Below are positions 53,466-62,082 of a DNA stretch of 64,000 nt, in pieces. Positions within the stretch are counted from its first letter, which is position 1. Each line of letters begins with the position of its first letter. The stretch covers positions 1-64,000 of the forward strand of contig CADEHE010000012.1 of assembly GCA_902826775.1 (NCBI GenBank), in the 5' to 3' direction. The stretch is from an uncultured Pseudomonadota bacterium. Lineage in GTDB: Bacteria; Pseudomonadota; Gammaproteobacteria; Burkholderiales; JALYOK01. A model generated the notes under the pieces. That model was not told the origin of the DNA, did no database searches, and saw only the letters and a list, made by a program, of their open reading frames with translations. The translations under genes and the position numbers were made by a program.

Positions 53466-53491
53466 TGTCGCTCTTGTCAATTTCAGTCGCA
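53466..53491 (+). promoter_or_regulatory. activator box upstream of the 53571 promoter
   Basis: TGTCGC (53466-53471) and GTCGCA (53486-53491) are half-sites of the type seen in the other boxes. The second is 80 bp upstream of the -24 element. Two more copies, TGCGTCGCAA near 53330 and TGCGACGAAG at 53421-53430, lie further up in the same gap. Confidence 0.4.
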
Positions 53492-53570
53492 ACACGGGTT
53501 TGCCGCTCCTTTAAGTGTACCTTGCGTTAGATGGCTGATGCGCCTCGCATTTTGCTTCTCGCTAAATCTC

Positions 53571-53585
53571 CGGCACGCCGCTTGC
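53571..53585 (+). promoter_or_regulatory. sigma-54 promoter of the ligase-oxygenase unit
   Basis: CCGGCACGCCGCTTGC has GG and GC 10 bases apart; the first base is C instead of T. The predicted start is about 53 bases before the ATG at 53650. Confidence 0.7.
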
Positions 53586-53649
53586 GAAGTCGTTAGCCAG
53601 AGCGCAACTCACTGATCCCACCGATCACACTGATCCAAGCGAGCTAACG

Positions 53650-54827
53650 ATGAACGACGCAGGCAACGAATGGCGACATTTCCGCCCAAACCTTGAACCT
53701 ACCTTGGGTGTTGAGATTGAGCTGGCGGTACTGCAGCCAAACACCTTCGATCTCGGCCGCGCAGCCAGCCAGCATTGCGTGCTTTGCCGCGATGGGTTCG
53801 CGATAGCAGTCGCAGCGGCAGCGAGCTTCAACTGAGCAGCGTTGAATTGCGTACAGGCGTTTGCCACGGCGTCGCCGCCGCGCGGCGTGATCTCGCCGCG
53901 ACGCTGCGCGCGTTGCAATTGACTGAGCCTAAAGTGGGCGTGCGCTATTGCGGCATTGGCATGCACCCCTATGCTCGCTGGCAGGACCAACAGATCGCGC
54001 CACTTGCACGACCGTGTCAAATCGCCCATGAATTGCAATCCATCGCCCGGCGCGCTTGCGTATTCGGTTTACACGTGCACGTCGGCGTCAGCTCAGGCGA
54101 ACGCGCCGTGGCCATCATGAACGCGATAGTGCCGGCTCTTCCGATGTTGCTCGCTCTGTCTGCCAACTCGCCGTTTTGCGATGGGCAAGACTCGGGGCTC
54201 ATGTCTATGCGTCGGCAGGTGCTGGCAAGCATGCCTCGCACAGGTTTGCCGCAGCCGGTCACGAGCTGGGCGCAGTGGGTGCATTTGGTAGAGCAATTGC
54301 GCGTCGGCGGCCACGTGACGGGGTTTCGCGATCTCTGGTGGGACGTGCGCCTCAATCCGCTGTTCGGTACGCTCGAAGTCCGTGTCTGCGACATGCCCTC
54401 TACTTTGGACGAAGTCATCGCGCTGGCCGCACTCGTGCAAGCAATCGTTGTCGCATTGGATCGTGGTCAGCTCCCGCTGGCTCCGGAGTTCGGTACCTGC
54501 GCGGCACGCGCGACCTGCGAATCCAACTTGTGGAGCGCGGCGCGGCACGGCTTGCATGGCAACAGCGTCGATTACTACGGCGCCGCCGCAGTGCCGACAA
54601 ACCTCGCCTGTGCGACGCTGCGGTTGCTTGACCATCTAGCGGCAATCGCCGTAGAGCTGCAGTCAGAACGCGAGTTTGACCTGCTGCACGACATCGCTCA
54701 CGGCGGCGTCGGCGCAGCACGCCAACGGCGTCTCTATGCGACCGAACATAGCCTTCGCGGAGTCGTCCAACATCTCAGCACCATGATATTCCCGACGGCA
54801 AGCCGCGATCATGCGCTGGCAGCCTAA
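53650..54827 (+). pseudogene. carboxylate-amine ligase (GCS2/YbdK-like), frameshifted
   Basis: The N-terminal part (MNDAGNEWRHF, EPTLGVEIELAVLQP) runs from the ATG at 53650 and hits a stop at 53835. The rest of the domain (ELQLSSVELRTGVCHGV, FGLHVHVGVSSGERAV, LMSMRRQVL, TLEVRVCDMPSTLDEVIAL) is in another frame that reaches 54827. The join near 53780-53815 falls where the family has its expected continuous sequence, so one indel breaks an otherwise full-length gene of about 390 codons. GCS2 enzymes join a carboxylate to an amine using ATP. A sequencing error is possible because the rest of the gene looks intact. Confidence 0.7.
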
Positions 54828-54877
54828 CCATGCATGCCGTCCTTTGATCCTGTAATGACACCTCTATGGGAGCAATT

Positions 54878-55771
54878 ATGAGCACATGTGCGCGCGCAAC
54901 CGTCATCCCGACGCCGCTCAAGCCCGGATTGCATAGCGAGCCTACAGCGGCGCGTCGCCGTTGGCGGGCGGCGCAGACTACTGTCGAGCGCGTTGGCAGC
55001 GAATTTCCCGACATTGTCGAACAATTGGCCGCGGGCACTTACCCGGCGTTACTGGTGCGTGGGTTCTTCGATCCTGCAGATTGCCGCCGTATCGTCGCGC
55101 GATTGACTGGTGGCGCCGACGCAATCTCGCAGTTTCACTATCCGATGTTCGATGGCAACGTGCTCGAGGTCAAGAAAGTGGGACCCTTTCTGATGCAACA
55201 CTTGAGCGCCCGCGAGCGCTACTTCGCTGAAGCGCGCCGCGCGGATGCGCTGTTTGATGTCGTGTTTTCGCAAATGCCTGACCCGCGCGCCAGAGCGCGC
55301 GCCTTGGTGGCGCAACTAATGCCCCACAAGCGTGTAGGTGTCGCGGAGGAAGACGGCATTCGCTATTCTTCTGCGGTGGTGCGGGTACATGGTGATGGAG
55401 ATCGCGCCCCGGTGCATCGCGACAAAGCACTAGTCGATGCAAAAGGCTGGCGCGTATCTCATCTCACCACGCAACTATCTGCGGTGTTGTGTTTGCAGAA
55501 ACCCGAGCGCGGTGGCGAGTTGGTTATGTATCGCCGCATGTGGACCGCCGAGGATGAGGCGCACAAGGCGCGCGGGACGCTCGGCTATCCGAGCGCTTTG
55601 GTGCAGGATTCTGAAGGTTGTACCATCGCCGCGAGCGAGGGCGATCTATACATTCTCAATCCGAGTCTGTTCCACGAGATCAAGACAACTCGGGGCCAGC
55701 GAAGACGCATGACATTAGGCACGTTCTTTGGATTCACGAACACAACACCGGAGGTGCTCTTTTGGTCGTGA
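54878..55771 (+). CDS. 2-oxoglutarate/Fe(II)-dependent oxygenase
   Basis: GGGAG stands 5 bases before the ATG at 54878; the ATG at 54866 is a weaker choice. In the 297-residue protein the facial triad is readable as VHRDKAL (His180, Asp182) and a distal His266 in NPSLFHEIKTT, with Arg275-277 (GQRRRMTLGTFFGF) available for 2-oxoglutarate. The jelly-roll spacing and the strands LSAVLCLQKPERGGELVMYR are those of prolyl-hydroxylase-like oxygenases. It lies 50 bp after the ligase in the same sigma-54 unit. It may hydroxylate a peptide or a product of the ligase; the substrate is unknown. Confidence 0.75.
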   Translation: MSTCARATVIPTPLKPGLHSEPTAARRRWRAAQTTVERVGSEFPDIVEQLAAGTYPALLVRGFFDPADCRRIVARLTGGADAISQFHYPMFDGNVLEVKKVGPFLMQHLSARERYFAEARRADALFDVVFSQMPDPRARARALVAQLMPHKRVGVAEEDGIRYSSAVVRVHGDGDRAPVHRDKALVDAKGWRVSHLTTQLSAVLCLQKPERGGELVMYRRMWTAEDEAHKARGTLGYPSALVQDSEGCTIAASEGDLYILNPSLFHEIKTTRGQRRRMTLGTFFGFTNTTPEVLFWS

Positions 55772-55838
55772 GACTTGCGGTTGGTTTGCGTGCGTGGCCA
55801 GATTGGGTTTCGCTCGGAATGTGTGCTGAGGTGCCGCG

Positions 55839-56880
55839 CTACTGGGCGCAATTGGACGGGTGAAGTAGCGCGCGGCCGCTGATCTCTTGCGCCCACGGGT
55901 ATTGCAACCGCGCCTTGTTGAGCGATCGAACTGATCCTCGCTTTAGGGGCCGCGGCGAAACCGAACGGGCTTTGCTTGAATTGCCCGAATGCGTGGTAGA
56001 TCTCAAGGCCGTGCCGCTGATGAGGCCCGCGTGTTCGCGCAGCACAGCGGCTACGAAGTTGATGACGTTGCGCACCGGAACAACGCGTAACATCTGAGGC
56101 CGATAAACGAGTGACAATGCTTGAGTGCCGAGGCTCTCGTCGGTGAGACGCCTGAGCACCGGCGTTGTCTCGCCCAGCACGCACGGCAGCACTGCGAGAC
56201 CGAGAACGGTGGTCGCGGCAGCGACCATGTCGGACATTTCGCGGCGGCGCAGCACTACGTTCGCGTGAGCGGCATGCGCCTCAAGCCACTTAGCGCCAGG
56301 AACCTGCGCAAGGCTCGGATCGTAGCCGATAGTTTCGTGACCGGAGAGCTGACGCGGATCGCTCGGCGCAGGGTGATTCGCCAAGTAGGCCTCGGCCGCA
56401 TAGAGCGACCATCCTGCCTCGGCCATCTTTTGCGCGACCAAGTCTTCGTCCGCGACTGGACCTAAGCGCAGCGCTAACTCCGCCTCGTCTTTCTTCAAAT
56501 TCACCGGGCGACTGCCGCTGAGCAGTTCGAGCCACGCGTCGGCGTGATCGCGCCGCAGCCGTTCGAGGTGCTGCGTGATCAGCGCGGTGAGTCCGGAAGG
56601 AACGGCGAGGCGCACTCTAACACTGTCGGCTGTCGCAGCCTCCTCGACTAAGCGCACGGCGCGAGCAACTTCCTCAGCGAGCGGCAGGACGCGTTCTCCA
56701 AAGGCGGTGAGCTGCAAACCATCCAGGCCGCGAATAAACGCCGGCGCACCGAATGCTCTCTACAGCGCGCTTAACCGCCGGCCGAACGTTGTGTGTTCGA
56801 CGCCGAGCGCGCGCGGCGCCCGCCAAATTCTTCGTCAGCGCCGCTTGGATGGAGTGTGCGCAATGACGCTCAACAATGTC
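55839..56880 (-). pseudogene. LysR-family transcriptional regulator, broken N-terminus
   Basis: The effector domain is intact from about 56717 (LTAFGERVLPLAEEVARAVR, VRVRLAVPSGLTALITQHLE, AELALRLGPVADEDLVAQKM). The upstream helix-turn-helix region is recognisable (ALGVEHTTFGRRLSAL, FIRGLDGLQ) but has a TAG stop near 56761 and a frameshift near 56835. DNA binding is therefore lost. The C-terminal 50 residues run on beyond the usual family end, so the 3' end may also be altered. It converges on the oxygenase gene. Confidence 0.7.
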
Positions 56881-56990
56881 GGGACTGGTTTTCGTTGAAC
56901 GAGCGCTTTAAAGCGATGCTTGTTCTCCTACTCGGCAGGACCGAAATCACTAAGCCCGAATGGCAATCGGTTTGTGCTTAGAAAAAATAA

Positions 56991-57014
56991 AGCCCCTCGG
57001 GGGAGCGAGGGGCT
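56991..57014 (-). terminator. rho-independent terminator after tfpZ-like gene
   Basis: AGCCCCTCG and CGAGGGGCT form a perfect 9-bp stem with a 6-base loop. On the minus strand it is followed by TTATTTTTTC, the expected T-run. It ends the pilA-tfpZ transcript. Confidence 0.8.
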
Positions 57015-57168
57015 GAGGCGCCTTTGATTGTTGTTAGAGGTGGCGAAACAACTTTTTGTTTTGTTAGCCTAGTGCGACGTCTACGCGCCGCGAAAAATCA
57101 TCTGAGGTCGCCCAGATTCCATTGCACTTCAGAAAGAAAGCACGAATCGCGCCAACGAATATAAGCTC

Positions 57169-57924
57169 TTAGATCCATGGGTCAACGCCCAAGAACCCAA
57201 CTACTTTGCCATCCTTACGATCAAGCAGAACGCAAAAGTCCTGCGTCCTGGCGCTAAGCGGCAAAAACACCGTTTCCTGTTGCTGCCGCTTGGAAGAAAC
57301 CAAGAACTCCTCAATGCGCCCTTTGGTTTCAGGCCGTTTGTCTATCAAACTGCTAAGCGGTTTTGCACGCTGCAGGGCTTGTGCGCTGCGCTCCGCATAA
57401 GGCACGTAATACTCAGGAAAATGCTTAACATCGATGCCTTCGCTCGCCGCAAAGATTAGACGGCCCCGCTCCTTCGCGTCGCCGGGCGTATCAGCGGCAA
57501 CGAGCGCGGGCCCCGCCACGGATAGCGTGCTGAATTCGGGGCGCTTAGCCTTCGCCAACAGCTCTGGCTCGATTTCGTTAGCGGTCACGACCTCGAATCG
57601 ATCTACGGCGAACACCGTGAAAACCGGTCGCGCTTCGAAGACTGTAAGGACGCCGTATCCCAAAGCAGCCAATTGCAGGGCGGCGATCACCGCTAGATCG
57701 CGGCGCAGCTCTTTCAGGGGTTTTCTGTTGCGGTCAAACACGACCAAGGTAAGGAGTGGGCCAATTACTACGTCCACGGCGACCATGATCAACAAAAGGC
57801 CTTTGCCGCCCACGGCTTGAAAGTACGGCATGGGGTACCAAAGCCGCAACATAACCAGGACTGCGGTTAACGCGATGGCCGCGCTCAAAACGAGATGTAT
57901 TCCGGAGGCTTTCCATCGAGACAT
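57169..57924 (-). CDS. TfpX/TfpZ-family type IV pilin accessory protein
   Basis: The ATG at 57924 (MSRWKASGIHLVLSAAIAL) is preferred over an upstream TTG. The 251-residue protein has three membrane helices in the first 105 residues, with the family's LWYPMPYFQAVGGKGLLLIM and VVIGPLLTLVVFDRNRKPLK motifs, then an extracytoplasmic C-terminal domain ending GKVVGFLGVDPW. TfpX/TfpZ proteins assist assembly or export of their cognate pilin and are encoded next to pilA. A hairpin between the two genes probably lowers its expression relative to pilin. Confidence 0.85.
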   Translation of the reverse strand: MSRWKASGIHLVLSAAIALTAVLVMLRLWYPMPYFQAVGGKGLLLIMVAVDVVIGPLLTLVVFDRNRKPLKELRRDLAVIAALQLAALGYGVLTVFEARPVFTVFAVDRFEVVTANEIEPELLAKAKRPEFSTLSVAGPALVAADTPGDAKERGRLIFAASEGIDVKHFPEYYVPYAERSAQALQRAKPLSSLIDKRPETKGRIEEFLVSSKRQQQETVFLPLSARTQDFCVLLDRKDGKVVGFLGVDPWI

Positions 57925-57966
57925 AGCTGTCAATGAATCGAAATACCACTATGGGATCGGGCTAAC

Positions 57967-57996
57967 AAGAATGCGCCTCCGAAGAGGCGCATTCTT
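57967..57996 (-). terminator. hairpin terminator or attenuator between pilin and tfpZ-like gene
   Basis: AAGAATGCGCCTC and GAGGCGCATTCTT form a 13-bp perfect stem. On the minus strand the loop is TTCG closed by C-G, a very stable tetraloop. No long T-run follows, so partial read-through into the tfpZ-like gene is likely. Confidence 0.7.
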
Positions 57997-58031
57997 CCTT
58001 GCGACATAGTGCCGTCGCAAAATGTCCGCGG

Positions 58032-58457
58032 TTAGCGGCAGGCTTGCGGGCGATATTTATCGACCAAAGTACCGCCGGTGCAATCCCAGCCCATCGAACC
58101 GTTGACCGGCACGCCATTGACGAGCGCCGGATTAGGAACGACGGTGATGGTGCCGCCGCCAGCATTAGCGTTGTAGGTTATCGTGATGTCGCCACTTGCT
58201 GCAGCCAACACTACGCTGGCCACGTTCGTGGTCGCGCCAGGGGCAACCCAACCAGTATTCAACGGAAGTGTGGGATCCGACTGGAACGTTTCAGCGACTG
58301 CAGCCTTCGCAGAATCTGCCAGCGACAAACCTTCCGTCACGCGCGCACGAATCGTGTAGTCTTGGTAAGCGGGAATTGCTACCGCCGCCAGAATGCCGAT
58401 GATCGCAACGACGATCATCAATTCGATCAGGGTAAAACCTTTTTGCATAGCTTTCAT
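58032..58457 (-). CDS. pilA: type IV major pilin
   Basis: AGGAG precedes the ATG at 58457. The 141-residue prepilin has the leader MKAMQKG, cleaved before Phe of FTLIELMIVVAIIGILAAVA (Glu5 present), then AIPAYQDYTIRARVTEGLSL as in major pilins, and a C-terminal disulfide pair (WDCTGG and QACR). The length and the long hydrophobic helix are those of type IVa pilins. It is assembled by the pilus machinery, which is encoded elsewhere. A strong sigma-54 promoter lies upstream, so PilR-type control is likely. Confidence 0.93.
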   Translation of the reverse strand: MKAMQKGFTLIELMIVVAIIGILAAVAIPAYQDYTIRARVTEGLSLADSAKAAVAETFQSDPTLPLNTGWVAPGATTNVASVVLAAASGDITITYNANAGGGTITVVPNPALVNGVPVNGSMGWDCTGGTLVDKYRPQACR

Positions 58458-58548
58458 GTAGTGCTCCTGTAGTGGAAGGGTCGAGATAGTGCTTAGTACG
58501 ACTTTGTATCGGGTTCACACGACCTACGGCGTGTCTGGCGGTAGAACA

Positions 58549-58563
58549 GCAATCGCTGTGCCA
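58549..58563 (-). promoter_or_regulatory. sigma-54 promoter of pilA
   Basis: The minus strand reads TTGGCACAGCGATTGCT, close to the sigma-54 consensus, with GG and GC 10 bases apart. The predicted leader is about 80 bases. No GTCGC-type box was seen at 80 bp upstream, unlike the secretion regulon. Confidence 0.88.
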
Positions 58564-59177
58564 ACGTGCCGATATACTGGTCCTTATTGATCATGAGGAA
58601 TGTGGTTGACGTCAAACTTCGTATTCATTTCAACGTGTTAAGAGAAATCTCTAAAACAAACTTGCAACAACGGGCTAAGTGGCTAGTGGGTCAGCAGTTG
58701 CTTTGTCGCGCTGTTTTTCAGGTAGCCAGCGAAATACCTCCATTCGCGCTTGCCGACAAAATGTGACCAGTTGCGGCAGCAACGTTCGCATTGGCAGTCT
58801 GGCGCAACAGAAAATGTGGGCCGTGGAGAACGACACTAAGAATCTGCGGGATGTCTCAGTGCGACGAACCACGCTTAGACGCGCGTGGTTTGTGAGGCAC
58901 TATCGGTGCCCGCTCGTCGCGATCCGTTCTCGGGAGGCAAATCGGTGAGATCGCGCCGATTTCGAGAAATGGTTTGATTCAGTGAACACATCCTTCGCCC
59001 GTGCGGGTCTCGGCGGACGACAGCCCCCCTCAGCCCCACTTAGAGAATCCCAGCGGTTAGCCGGACCAGGGACCAGATCAACGAACTACACGGCAGCGCA
59101 GTAGTTGCGGTACTGATGTTTCGCGAAATGCGCTCACCGACCTGCGCGCAGGTTTCGGTGCTGTCGATGCATATACG
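58564..59177. other. intergenic region
   Basis: No gene is supported between pilA and the FAD oxidase gene. Short frames at 58675-58948 on both strands show no ribosome site or recognisable motif. A possible hairpin at 59135-59160 is listed separately. Confidence 0.4.
59135..59160 (-). terminator. possible hairpin terminator after the FAD oxidase gene
   Basis: CACCGA and TCGGTG enclose CCTGCGCGCAGG, giving an imperfect stem with a two-base bulge, 17 bp after the stop codon. There is no T-run, so this is weak. Confidence 0.3.
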
Positions 59178-60773
59178 TCACGGATCAATCAGCACCCCTG
59201 GATTGAAGATACCGTTGGGATCAAGGGCTTTCTTCGCCGCACGCAGCGCTTGAGCAAACAATTCGGGACGCTGCTGGTCGTACCAGCGGCGATGATCGCG
59301 TCCCACCGCGTGGTGGTGCGTGATGGTGCCGCCGGCCTTCATCAGCGCTTCGGAGGCCGCGATCTTGATCTGCCAGCATTGCTCCAGCATCTGCCCTTTC
59401 TTGCCGAGCGCGTGGAAGCTGAAGTAGGGCGCCGGGCCATCAGGGTAGATATGCGTGAAACGGCAGGTGACGATGCCGTCGCGGCCGGTGACTTCGCGTA
59501 TTGCACGTTTCGTCGCATTCATGATCGAGTCGTGGAAATTACGGAACTTGTCCCAGGTGATCGCCGACTCGAAGGTTTCGACGATGATGCCGCGTGGCAC
59601 CAGCGCCTCGCGGTTGTAGGGCATGCGCAAGAAACTGTCGCGCCATTGCCCCGATGCCCCGCCGCGATGCGCATCTTCCTTGCCGAGCGCAGCCTTATCG
59701 AAGCTGCCGCCATGGTCGCCGCAAATTTCCAGTGCACGCGCCATCGATGATTCCATCGGATGATCGGCTGATTCGAAGCCCAGCACCAACACCGCGTGCG
59801 AGCCGTCCCCGGCACCGTTCACCCACGCTTCTCCCGCATCCAGCACGCGGCAGTTGGCGGGATACAAATGCGCCTGCGCGATCGCGCGCACCGCGTCGGC
59901 CGCGGCGTAAATGTCTTTGAAGCGTACCGAGGTCGCAGCACGAAAAGTCGGGCGCTTGCGCAAGCGCATCCACGCTTCGGTGATAACGCCGAGGATGCCC
60001 TCGCTGCCGATCATCAAGCGGTCCGGAGATGGGCCGGCCCCGGAACCCGGCAAACGCCGCGATTCGCATATACCTTTTGGAGTAACCGTTCGAATAGATT
60101 GTACAAATTCATCTATGTGCGTATAGAGGGTGCAGTAATGTCCACCGCCGCGTGTGGCGATCCAACCGCCGAGCGCTGAAAACTCGAACGATTGCGGGAA
60201 GTGCCGCAAGGTCAGCCCGCTCGGCTTGAGTTGATTCTCCAAGCTCGGGCCAAACGTGCCGCCTTGTATGCGCGCGCTGTGCGAGGCCGTGTCGATTTCC
60301 AGCACTTTGTCGAGGTGGCGCAGATTGAGCATCACCACCGAGCGTGCGTCGTTCTTCGGCGGCTCGGTTCCCGCAACCACGCTCGAGCCACCACCGAACG
60401 GAATCACGACCGCGTTGGCACGATGCGCCCAATCGACCACGTCGACGACCTCTTGCTCGTTCCTCGGCAGCGCGATCACATCTGGCGGATTGGAGAAATC
60501 GCGGGCGAACGCGCGCACGGTGTCAAAGAACGACTTGCCGTACGAATGCAGCAAGCGCTCGTGATGATCAGTGGTGCAAACTTGCGACAACGCCGACGGG
60601 ATGGCAATGCGCGGCGCGCGCAAAGAGATCTCCTCGGCGCGCGGCGTCGCATCGACTTGGTATGAGCCGATGCCGAACTGTTTGGCGTAGAAGCCTTCCA
60701 GCGTTGCGATTTCTTGCGCCGAGAGCACGGTGTCTTCGTAGCCCCAGCCCCAGAATTTGAGTCGGCGTGTCAT
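59178..60773 (-). CDS. FAD-binding oxidase of the alkyldihydroxyacetonephosphate synthase type
   Basis: The 531-residue protein opens with RRLKFWGWGYEDTVLS, a hallmark of bacterial AGPS-like proteins. It has the VAO/PCMH FAD-binding domain (VIPFGGGSSVVAGTEPP, MIGSEGILGVITEAWMR) and ends with TITHHHAVGRDHRRWYD and NPNGIFNPG-like DPNGIFNPGVLIDP, the family's histidine-rich active-site region. AGPS makes ether lipids, but bacterial members often oxidise other substrates. It is last in a minus-strand run with a SnoaL-like protein, a flavin reductase and a dioxygenase-like protein, which points to a catabolic role. Confidence 0.85.
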   Translation of the reverse strand: MTRRLKFWGWGYEDTVLSAQEIATLEGFYAKQFGIGSYQVDATPRAEEISLRAPRIAIPSALSQVCTTDHHERLLHSYGKSFFDTVRAFARDFSNPPDVIALPRNEQEVVDVVDWAHRANAVVIPFGGGSSVVAGTEPPKNDARSVVMLNLRHLDKVLEIDTASHSARIQGGTFGPSLENQLKPSGLTLRHFPQSFEFSALGGWIATRGGGHYCTLYTHIDEFVQSIRTVTPKGICESRRLPGSGAGPSPDRLMIGSEGILGVITEAWMRLRKRPTFRAATSVRFKDIYAAADAVRAIAQAHLYPANCRVLDAGEAWVNGAGDGSHAVLVLGFESADHPMESSMARALEICGDHGGSFDKAALGKEDAHRGGASGQWRDSFLRMPYNREALVPRGIIVETFESAITWDKFRNFHDSIMNATKRAIREVTGRDGIVTCRFTHIYPDGPAPYFSFHALGKKGQMLEQCWQIKIAASEALMKAGGTITHHHAVGRDHRRWYDQQRPELFAQALRAAKKALDPNGIFNPGVLIDP

Positions 60774-60854
60774 GGTGTCGATCGAAGCATGTAAAGCGCG
60801 AAGTGTAGCAGTTGTACCTTCGAGTTCAGCGTACCTTAACGGTGCGGTTCCGCG

Positions 60855-61343
60855 CTACTTGGGTTTCCACGAGTTGTGAAACTGCACGATGTACCAGCGC
60901 TCGCCGCGCTTGTGCATCACCGATGTATTGCGAGACGGGCCGTTCGTCGTCATTTTTCCGTCGAGCGTGCGCTCGGATTGCCAGCTGGCGGTTACGAGAA
61001 CGACGTCGTCCGTAATCTGTGTTGCCGTAGTTTCGAAGAGATTGGCTTTGACTTCGCCACGCGAACTGGAAAGCGCTTTGACGAAGTACTCGCGCACCGC
61101 GGCGGGATCGCTCGTCAGCTCGGGAGAGATCGTCCCGATGAACAACATATCCGGCGCAAACAGCGATACCAGTTGGTCATGATTGTCGGTGCGGAAATAT
61201 TCGAAGAACTTCTCGAATTGCGCGAGAGCATCCTCCCTCGGCCCGGCTTGCAGCGTGCCCGACCAGATGATGGTCAAGACGAGGGCGGCGGCTCGAAGCA
61301 TGCGCGTTCCTTGGCTTGCTTGGCGGAGCATCGGGGTATTCAT
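60855..61343 (-). CDS. SnoaL/DUF4440-like secreted protein
   Basis: The ATG at 61343 lies 3 bases after the stop codon of the flavin reductase, suggesting translational coupling. An internal ATG at 61301 has a better ribosome site (AAGGA) and gives a shorter signal peptide (MLRAAALVLTIIWSGTLQA). The mature part is one NTF2-like domain (QFEKFFEYFRTDNHDQLVSL, FAPDMLFIGT, MHKRGERWYIVQFHNSWKP), typical of SgcJ/DUF4440 proteins. Such proteins often bind small organic molecules, but this one's ligand is unknown. Confidence 0.75.
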   Translation of the reverse strand: MNTPMLRQASQGTRMLRAAALVLTIIWSGTLQAGPREDALAQFEKFFEYFRTDNHDQLVSLFAPDMLFIGTISPELTSDPAAVREYFVKALSSSRGEVKANLFETTATQITDDVVLVTASWQSERTLDGKMTTNGPSRNTSVMHKRGERWYIVQFHNSWKPK

Positions 61344-61346
61344 CGC

Positions 61347-61988
61347 TCAAAACTCCCGCACTGCGCTCTTTGCGTTTGCCTGCGCCGCGAACTCGCTGTT
61401 ATCGAGTTGAAATTCGTCGCGCGTGCGGCAATAGCGGTTCGCGTATAGGCGGCCGACTGGATGGTAGGCATTCGCAATGCGCCGGTGATTGCCGGGATCG
61501 ACTACGCCGTCGCGCACATGCATCCAAAGAATCTCGCCTATGCATACGTCGCGCGTGTTGAAATCGAGCCGCGTATGCAGCCGACATTCAAACGATACCG
61601 GGGAATCGGCAATACGCGGCGGTTTTATCCGTTTCGACGGAGTGGGCGTGAAGCCGACCAAATCGAATTCACTCAGCTCCGGCGGCGTGTCCACGGCGCA
61701 GCCATGCATCTTTTCGGCAATCGCTTCGTCGACCAGATTAACCACGAATTCTTTCGTTTCCAGGACGTTGCGCACAGTGTCTTTTGCCCCGCCGCTGGCA
61801 CGCGCGTCAGCGCTGAATATCAGAATCGGCGGATCTTCGCCCAATACATTGAAGTAGCTGAACGGCGCAGCGTTCATCACGCCGTTTGCCCCGAGCGTGG
61901 ATATCAGCGCGATCGGCCGCGGTACGACGAGGCTGACCAGAATCTTGTACCGTTGGGGTCGAGGCAGGCTGAGGAGATCGATTTCCAT
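61347..61988 (-). CDS. flavin reductase-like FMN-binding protein
   Basis: The 213-residue protein has the split-barrel FMN-binding domain of the flavin reductase/DIM6 family: VVPRPIALISTLGANGVMN, APFSYFNVLGEDPPILIFSA, KDTVRNVLETKEFVVNLVDE, and LHTRLDFNTRDVCIGEIL near the end. Members supply reduced flavin to oxygenases or act as small oxidoreductases themselves. No ribosome site is very strong. It is followed directly by the SnoaL-like gene, and the intradiol dioxygenase-like gene lies 94 bp upstream, so all are probably one operon. Confidence 0.85.
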   Translation of the reverse strand: MEIDLLSLPRPQRYKILVSLVVPRPIALISTLGANGVMNAAPFSYFNVLGEDPPILIFSADARASGGAKDTVRNVLETKEFVVNLVDEAIAEKMHGCAVDTPPELSEFDLVGFTPTPSKRIKPPRIADSPVSFECRLHTRLDFNTRDVCIGEILWMHVRDGVVDPGNHRRIANAYHPVGRLYANRYCRTRDEFQLDNSEFAAQANAKSAVREF

Positions 61989-62082
61989 GATTGGGGCGTT
62001 GCTCGCTTGTGAAGCGAACTCGCGCAGTTCTCGTTGTCGAAAGCGGCGTGCGCTCGGCGCACGCCGCGCTTTCCCTACGGCT

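Noticed and set aside
58675..58948. Short overlapping frames between pilA and the FAD oxidase gene
   Set aside because: Neither strand shows a ribosome site, a recognisable motif or a coding-like composition.
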